A stretch of 36,892 nt of DNA. Source: Prevotellaceae bacterium. GTDB lineage: Bacteria; Bacteroidota; Bacteroidia; Bacteroidales; UBA932. The position numbers and the translations under genes are program-made. The notes under the pieces were generated by a model. It searched no databases. It saw only the letters and a list, made by a program, of their open reading frames with translations, and was not told the origin of the DNA. This document shows, piece after piece, positions 33,044 through 36,892 of the stretch. Location: the NCBI GenBank assembly GCA_031266935.1, contig JAISAC010000015.1:1-36892 (forward strand), read 5' to 3'. Every line of letters starts with the position of its first letter. Within the stretch, counting starts at the first letter, position 1.

Positions 33044-33958
33044 ATGATAATCATAGCCAACCCCATTTACGATACGGTGTTCAAGCGGCTGATGGAGAAC
33101 GAAAGGGTAGCCCGCTTTTTCATCGGTACGCTGCTAAACCAGGAGGTAGCGTCTGTAGAAATGCTGCCGCAGGAGTTCACGTACTACCAGAAAAGAAAGC
33201 AAAGCAAGGAGGCAGATGCGGAGGAGGAGGTAACGCAGCTGACCATTTTTCGCCTTGACTTTATGGCAACCATTGTCACGGCTACCGGTGAGCAAAGCAA
33301 GGTGCTGATAGAGGTACAAAAAGCTCACGACGAGATTGACCTGATGCGGTTTCGCAACTACCTGGGGGAGCAGTACAAAAAACCGGAGAAGGAGGAAAAA
33401 GTAGCGCTTCCCATCACCACCATCTACATTTTGGGAACTAAACTGCCGGAAGTTCCAACGGCGTGCGTGAAGGTAGGTCGGGTGTACGAGGACAGGGTCA
33501 ACAACGTACTCCTAAAGGCGCGAAGCCCCTTTATTGAGAAGCTAACGCACGACTGCTACGTAGTGCAGGTTAAGCGGATAACCAAGCGCTACCAAACGCG
33601 GTTAGACAAGCTGCTGAACCTCTTTGAGCAGGCAAACTTTATTGGAGATACCGAGGCGGTGAAAGAGTACCAGCAGGATCCGGACGACGCCGACGTGAAG
33701 GTGATGGCCGACATTCTGCACCACATAGGTACCGACCCCGATGAGCGGAAAGCGCTGGACATTGAGGTTGAAGCCAACCGAACGTTTGAGGCGTATTTTG
33801 GGAAGCAGCGCGCCATCATCCTGGAGCAGGGAAAAACAATAATCGAAAAAGACGAAACTATTGCCGCTGAACGAAAAGCCCATGCCGAAAAAGATAAAGC
33901 CCATGCCGAAGAGATGGCAAAATTGTTAGAGCGTATTTCCCAGCTGGAGAAAATTTGA
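33044..33958 (+). CDS. PD-(D/E)XK nuclease family transposase-like protein (Rpn type)
   Basis: A 304-residue protein. ATG 33044 is used because the promoter lies inside the longer frame and the family begins with ANPIYDTVFKRLMENE. The nuclease core is FRLDFMATI, then KVLIEVQKA, the D...ExQ variant of the PD-(D/E)XK site, followed by MRFRNYLGEQYKKPE. The C-terminal 60 residues are a charged coiled coil with a repeated KAHAEKDKAHAEE. This family (PF12784, related to Rpn/YhgA-like recombination-promoting nucleases) is present in many copies in Bacteroidetes genomes. True transposition by it is unproven. Its last codons overlap the start of the TonB receptor gene by four bases, so the two are translated in sequence. 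Confidence 0.88.
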   Translation: MIIIANPIYDTVFKRLMENERVARFFIGTLLNQEVASVEMLPQEFTYYQKRKQSKEADAEEEVTQLTIFRLDFMATIVTATGEQSKVLIEVQKAHDEIDLMRFRNYLGEQYKKPEKEEKVALPITTIYILGTKLPEVPTACVKVGRVYEDRVNNVLLKARSPFIEKLTHDCYVVQVKRITKRYQTRLDKLLNLFEQANFIGDTEAVKEYQQDPDDADVKVMADILHHIGTDPDERKALDIEVEANRTFEAYFGKQRAIILEQGKTIIEKDETIAAERKAHAEKDKAHAEEMAKLLERISQLEKI

Positions 33959-36720
33959 AAGCCATAGCTTACTATACATCAACCTTAGCGCTACTTTGCG
34001 CAGCGACGCTGTCGGCGGCGCGGGCGCTGCCGGCAAGCATTTCGGGCAGGGTGGTTGACGCCGCTACGCTCAAGCCTGTGCCGTATGCAACCATTTACGT
34101 TCACGAGCTTTCGCTGGGCACGTCAGCCGACGCCAACGGGCAATTTTCGGTGGCCGTGCGCGCCGGCGGCGTTTACCGCCTCACCGTATCCTACATGGGC
34201 TACCAGCCTGCGGACACAACAACGGCAACAACGGCGGCAACGGACAGCATCGCCGGGCTGGTGGTTGCGCTGCAGCCGCGCAGCTTAGCGCTGGGCGAGG
34301 TGGTGGTGTGGGCTACGGAGGGCGCAAAAAACCCCTCTACGTCCACCATCGGCAAGGCTGCGCTGGTGCACGTGCAGCCGTCGAGCTTTGCCGACGTCAT
34401 GCAGCTGCTGCCGGGGCACCTCATCAAGGATACTAAAATGGACGAAGCAAACTTTATCACCATGCGGCAGGCCGGAACGGACGACAACACGTCGCTGGGC
34501 GCCGCGTTTCTGGTGGACGGCGCGCCCCTGAGCGGGGACGCTACCCTGCAAAACGTACACAACCTCCATATCACCGACGCCATTGCGAGCAGAACCACGA
34601 CATCCAAGGGTATCGACATGCGCCGAATATCCACCGACCGCATTGAGCAGGTGCTGGTTGTGCGCGGTATCCCTTCGGTGGAGTACGGCAACCTGACCTC
34701 GGGGTTAGTGAAGATTGAAACCAAAGCCGGAGCAAGCCCGTGGGAGAGCAGAGCAAAAATTGATTTGACCAACAAACTTTTTTCTATGGGCAAAGGTTTT
34801 TTACTGCCAAAAGAGGGCGGTACGCTGAACGCCGACGCGGACTACTTAGCCTACTACCCCGACCCCCGAAATACGCTGACCTCCTACCGTCGCGTAACTT
34901 TTTCGTCCCGCTACCGCAACAAATTCGAGGTGGCCGACAACGCAACCTTTCTGCTCAAGGCCAACCTGTCGTACACCGGCAGCTTTGACGATGAGAAGAA
35001 AGACGCCGAGATGCTGTCGGACAAAGAATCGTTCAGCACCTCCTACAACAACGCTATGCTTTCGTCAACAGGCGAGCTCAAGCTGCACCGGTCGTTTTTT
35101 AGCGAGGTGCGCTACACCGCCTCGGCCTCCTACACCTCCGACGAGACCAACCGTACGCGCACGGTGGTGGCCGGCAACATGCCGCTGCCCCTTGCCACAA
35201 GCGAGGGTGAGCACTACGCCGAGTTCCTGCCGGCGGTGTACACCACAGCGCTCAAGATAGACGACCGCCCCCTGTCGCTCTCCGCCGACGTCAAGGCGCG
35301 GGCTAACCCCACGCTGGGCAACCTGTGGCAGCGCCTGCTGCTGGGCGCCGAGTGGCGCTACGACGCCAACGTGGGCAGGGGTGAGCTGTACAACCTGTCG
35401 CGCCCTCCATACCCGGGCGTTACCACCTCTACCCGTCCGCGCCCCTACAGCGCCGTGCCGGCCCTGCAGAAGCTGGCGCTGTACGCCGAGGACGATGCAA
35501 CGCTCACCCTTGCCGACGGCTGGCGCATGAACCTGCGCGTCGGGGCAAGGGCAACCACCCTGCCCGGGCAATCGGCAGCCTACGACATGGCCGGACGCTG
35601 GTACTTTGAGCCAAGGGTTACCGCCGCCATTTACCTTCCCTCATTCACGCTCCTCGGCCGGAGGGGTCTGCTATCCCTCAACGCCGGATACGGCATGCAC
35701 TACAAGCTCCCCACGCAGGCGCAACTTTACCCCGACAACATCTACTTTGACTACATACAGCTCAACTACTACTCGCAGCAGGAGGCGCTGAGAAGGCTGC
35801 ACGTGCAGACGTGGATTGAAGACCCCACCAGCTACGGCATACAGCCCGCGCTAAACGTCAAGTACGAGGCCGGAGCGCACCTTGAGCTGGGGGACGCCAA
35901 CCTGAGCGTTACCCTGTTCGACGAGCAAATGAGCAACGGATTTGCTCCGGTTACCAGCTTTGTGCAGCACACGTTCAAGGATTACGACGAAACCGCCGTA
36001 CCGCCCGCCAACCTCACAACCGCGCCCGTAGTAGAAGATTTTCCTTACGTCAACGATTGGATTATGTCGCAGTACACAAGCATTGACAACCTCTCGCAGG
36101 TGCGCAAGCGGGGGGTAGAGTACCAGCTGAACCTGGGGCGCGTCAAGGCTGTTTACACCAGCATTAGGCTCTCCGGCGCGTGGTTTCATACAGCCTACCG
36201 CACCGACGGATTGCGCTATAAGAAGCCCACAATGATTATCAACAACAAGCCATACCCCTACGTCGGCCTGTACGACTGGAACAACAACGATAAGGTACAG
36301 CAGCAGCTCAACACCAACCTGTACTTCGAAACGCACATCCCTGCGCTGCGCATGGCGATTACCACCTCCGTGCAGGGAGTGTGGTTCATAAAAACCAACC
36401 TGTACCGCAACAGCGGGCGGCCGATGGGGTACTTGGACAACACCGGACAGTACTACGAGTTTACGGAGAGCGACGCCCAAAAGCCCGTCATGGAGTACCT
36501 GATGGAAAAGTACAACCCCCGCTACTTCGACACGGACAAAGTTCCCCTCGAAGCCTCCCTGAACCTCAGGTTAACCAAGGAGATTGGCAAGGCGCTGTCC
36601 ATATCGTTTTACGTAAACCGGCTGATAAGCTACGCCCCCGACTACATTACGCGCTACGGAGTTACTATGGTGCGCATAGCAAGGCCAAGCTTCGGGGCCG
36701 AAGTGAGCATTGCTATTTGA
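33955..36720 (+). CDS. TonB-dependent outer-membrane receptor
   Basis: A 921-residue receptor. The start is TTG 33955, overlapping the previous stop (TTGA), with GGAG five bases upstream; the next residues form a signal peptide (AYYTSTLALLCAATLSA). Residues about 28-115 are a carboxypeptidase-regulatory-like domain (ISGRVVDAATLKPVPYATIYV, VSYMGYQP). The plug (about 120-255) includes IEQVLVVRGIPSVEYGNLTSGLVKI. The beta-barrel runs to a C-terminal EVSIAI. It lacks a SusD partner and the usual SusC length, so it belongs to the ordinary TonB receptor group. The substrate could be a pectin fragment, vitamin or metal chelate; the sequence does not say. The only promoter recognised upstream is that of the PD-(D/E)XK gene. 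Confidence 0.88.
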   Translation: MKAIAYYTSTLALLCAATLSAARALPASISGRVVDAATLKPVPYATIYVHELSLGTSADANGQFSVAVRAGGVYRLTVSYMGYQPADTTTATTAATDSIAGLVVALQPRSLALGEVVVWATEGAKNPSTSTIGKAALVHVQPSSFADVMQLLPGHLIKDTKMDEANFITMRQAGTDDNTSLGAAFLVDGAPLSGDATLQNVHNLHITDAIASRTTTSKGIDMRRISTDRIEQVLVVRGIPSVEYGNLTSGLVKIETKAGASPWESRAKIDLTNKLFSMGKGFLLPKEGGTLNADADYLAYYPDPRNTLTSYRRVTFSSRYRNKFEVADNATFLLKANLSYTGSFDDEKKDAEMLSDKESFSTSYNNAMLSSTGELKLHRSFFSEVRYTASASYTSDETNRTRTVVAGNMPLPLATSEGEHYAEFLPAVYTTALKIDDRPLSLSADVKARANPTLGNLWQRLLLGAEWRYDANVGRGELYNLSRPPYPGVTTSTRPRPYSAVPALQKLALYAEDDATLTLADGWRMNLRVGARATTLPGQSAAYDMAGRWYFEPRVTAAIYLPSFTLLGRRGLLSLNAGYGMHYKLPTQAQLYPDNIYFDYIQLNYYSQQEALRRLHVQTWIEDPTSYGIQPALNVKYEAGAHLELGDANLSVTLFDEQMSNGFAPVTSFVQHTFKDYDETAVPPANLTTAPVVEDFPYVNDWIMSQYTSIDNLSQVRKRGVEYQLNLGRVKAVYTSIRLSGAWFHTAYRTDGLRYKKPTMIINNKPYPYVGLYDWNNNDKVQQQLNTNLYFETHIPALRMAITTSVQGVWFIKTNLYRNSGRPMGYLDNTGQYYEFTESDAQKPVMEYLMEKYNPRYFDTDKVPLEASLNLRLTKEIGKALSISFYVNRLISYAPDYITRYGVTMVRIARPSFGAEVSIAI

Positions 36721-36892
36721 ACAAAAAAAGAAAAATTGAGCAAACAACAAATAATAGATTAAGAGATGCGAAATAAACAAGATATAGCAGTTTTATGATG
36801 TGTGGCAAAGGGTGTAATTCAAATTGTCGCTTTTGCTCATTCCGTAGGAATGAATCGCTCGGTAGAAAAGGCAACGTTCCGGTGGTTGTCGG
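36721..36892. other. 3' flank ending in a dispersed repeat
   Basis: An A-rich stretch follows the receptor stop; no hairpin terminator was recognised. The last 63 bases (36830-36892) are the second copy of the composite repeat seen at 4732-4794, cut by the window end. It is preceded by AATTGTCGC, the complement of the element's other end near 4884-4892. Confidence 0.8.

Noticed and set aside
1-36892. tRNA, rRNA or riboswitch genes
   Set aside because: No cloverleaf-like or rRNA sequence and no recognisable riboswitch core was found on reading both strands; this was by eye and a covariance-model search would be decisive.

Overview
The window looks like a chromosomal segment from a member of the Bacteroidetes, most likely Bacteroidales. 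Several genes are preceded by the Bacteroidetes promoter type (TTTG, about 19 bases, TAnnTTTG), for example at 15337-15367 and 32963-32993. Lipoproteins carry acidic stretches just after the lipobox cysteine. Families seen here that are common in this phylum include the PD-(D/E)XK 'transposase' family, DUF4143 ATPases, WG repeats, FIVAR repeats and a TonB-dependent receptor with a carboxypeptidase-like N-terminal domain. No rRNA, tRNA or CRISPR array was found. The habitat (a plant-fibre-rich gut, perhaps) is inferred from gene content only.

Layout. 1-2610: a truncated dinD-like fragment, a complete dinD and an MscS-type channel. 2942-12115: a pectin/rhamnogalacturonan block on the + strand: GH35-type glycosidase, CBM9-like/PKD protein, GH105 hydrolase, PL22-type oligogalacturonate lyase, L-rhamnose mutarotase, a DUF4450-like protein and a GH28 enzyme. 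12291-13586: an AT-richer AAA/DUF4143 ATPase interrupts the block. 13622-15247: a double CE12 esterase. 15248-15900: a gene-poor stretch with a canonical promoter, a 12-C tract and a possible relic gene. 15901-23249: an accessory cluster of exported proteins: two mosaic paralogues flanking a lipocalin-like lipoprotein, a MauE/DoxX-thioredoxin fusion and a Cys-rich lipoprotein, followed by a PDZ protein and two coupled CsgG/LpoB-like proteins, the second ending in WG repeats. 23383-27598 (minus): a GNAT acetyltransferase, then a CE12-PL1 fusion and a second GH28 in one operon. 27917-32662 (minus): a 1581-residue secreted protein with a duplicated module, six FIVAR repeats and a T9SS-like tail. 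33044-36720: a PD-(D/E)XK protein overlapping a TTG-initiated TonB-dependent receptor.

How the genes fit together. The carbohydrate genes make a coherent pectin route. PL1 and GH28 cut the backbone, CE12 esterases remove acetyl groups, GH105 and PL22 process unsaturated oligogalacturonides, GH35 removes galactosyl-type side residues, and RhaM feeds rhamnose to catabolism. There is no SusC/SusD pair and no hybrid two-component or ECF regulator inside the window, so this is a dispersed pectin locus or the edge of one. The most unusual part is the 15.9-23.2 kb cluster, where a membrane redox protein sits directly before an 8-Cys lipopeptide, between two genes that share near-identical ends. The segment is also rich in short palindromic and tandem repeats, several of which reach into the 3' ends of genes.
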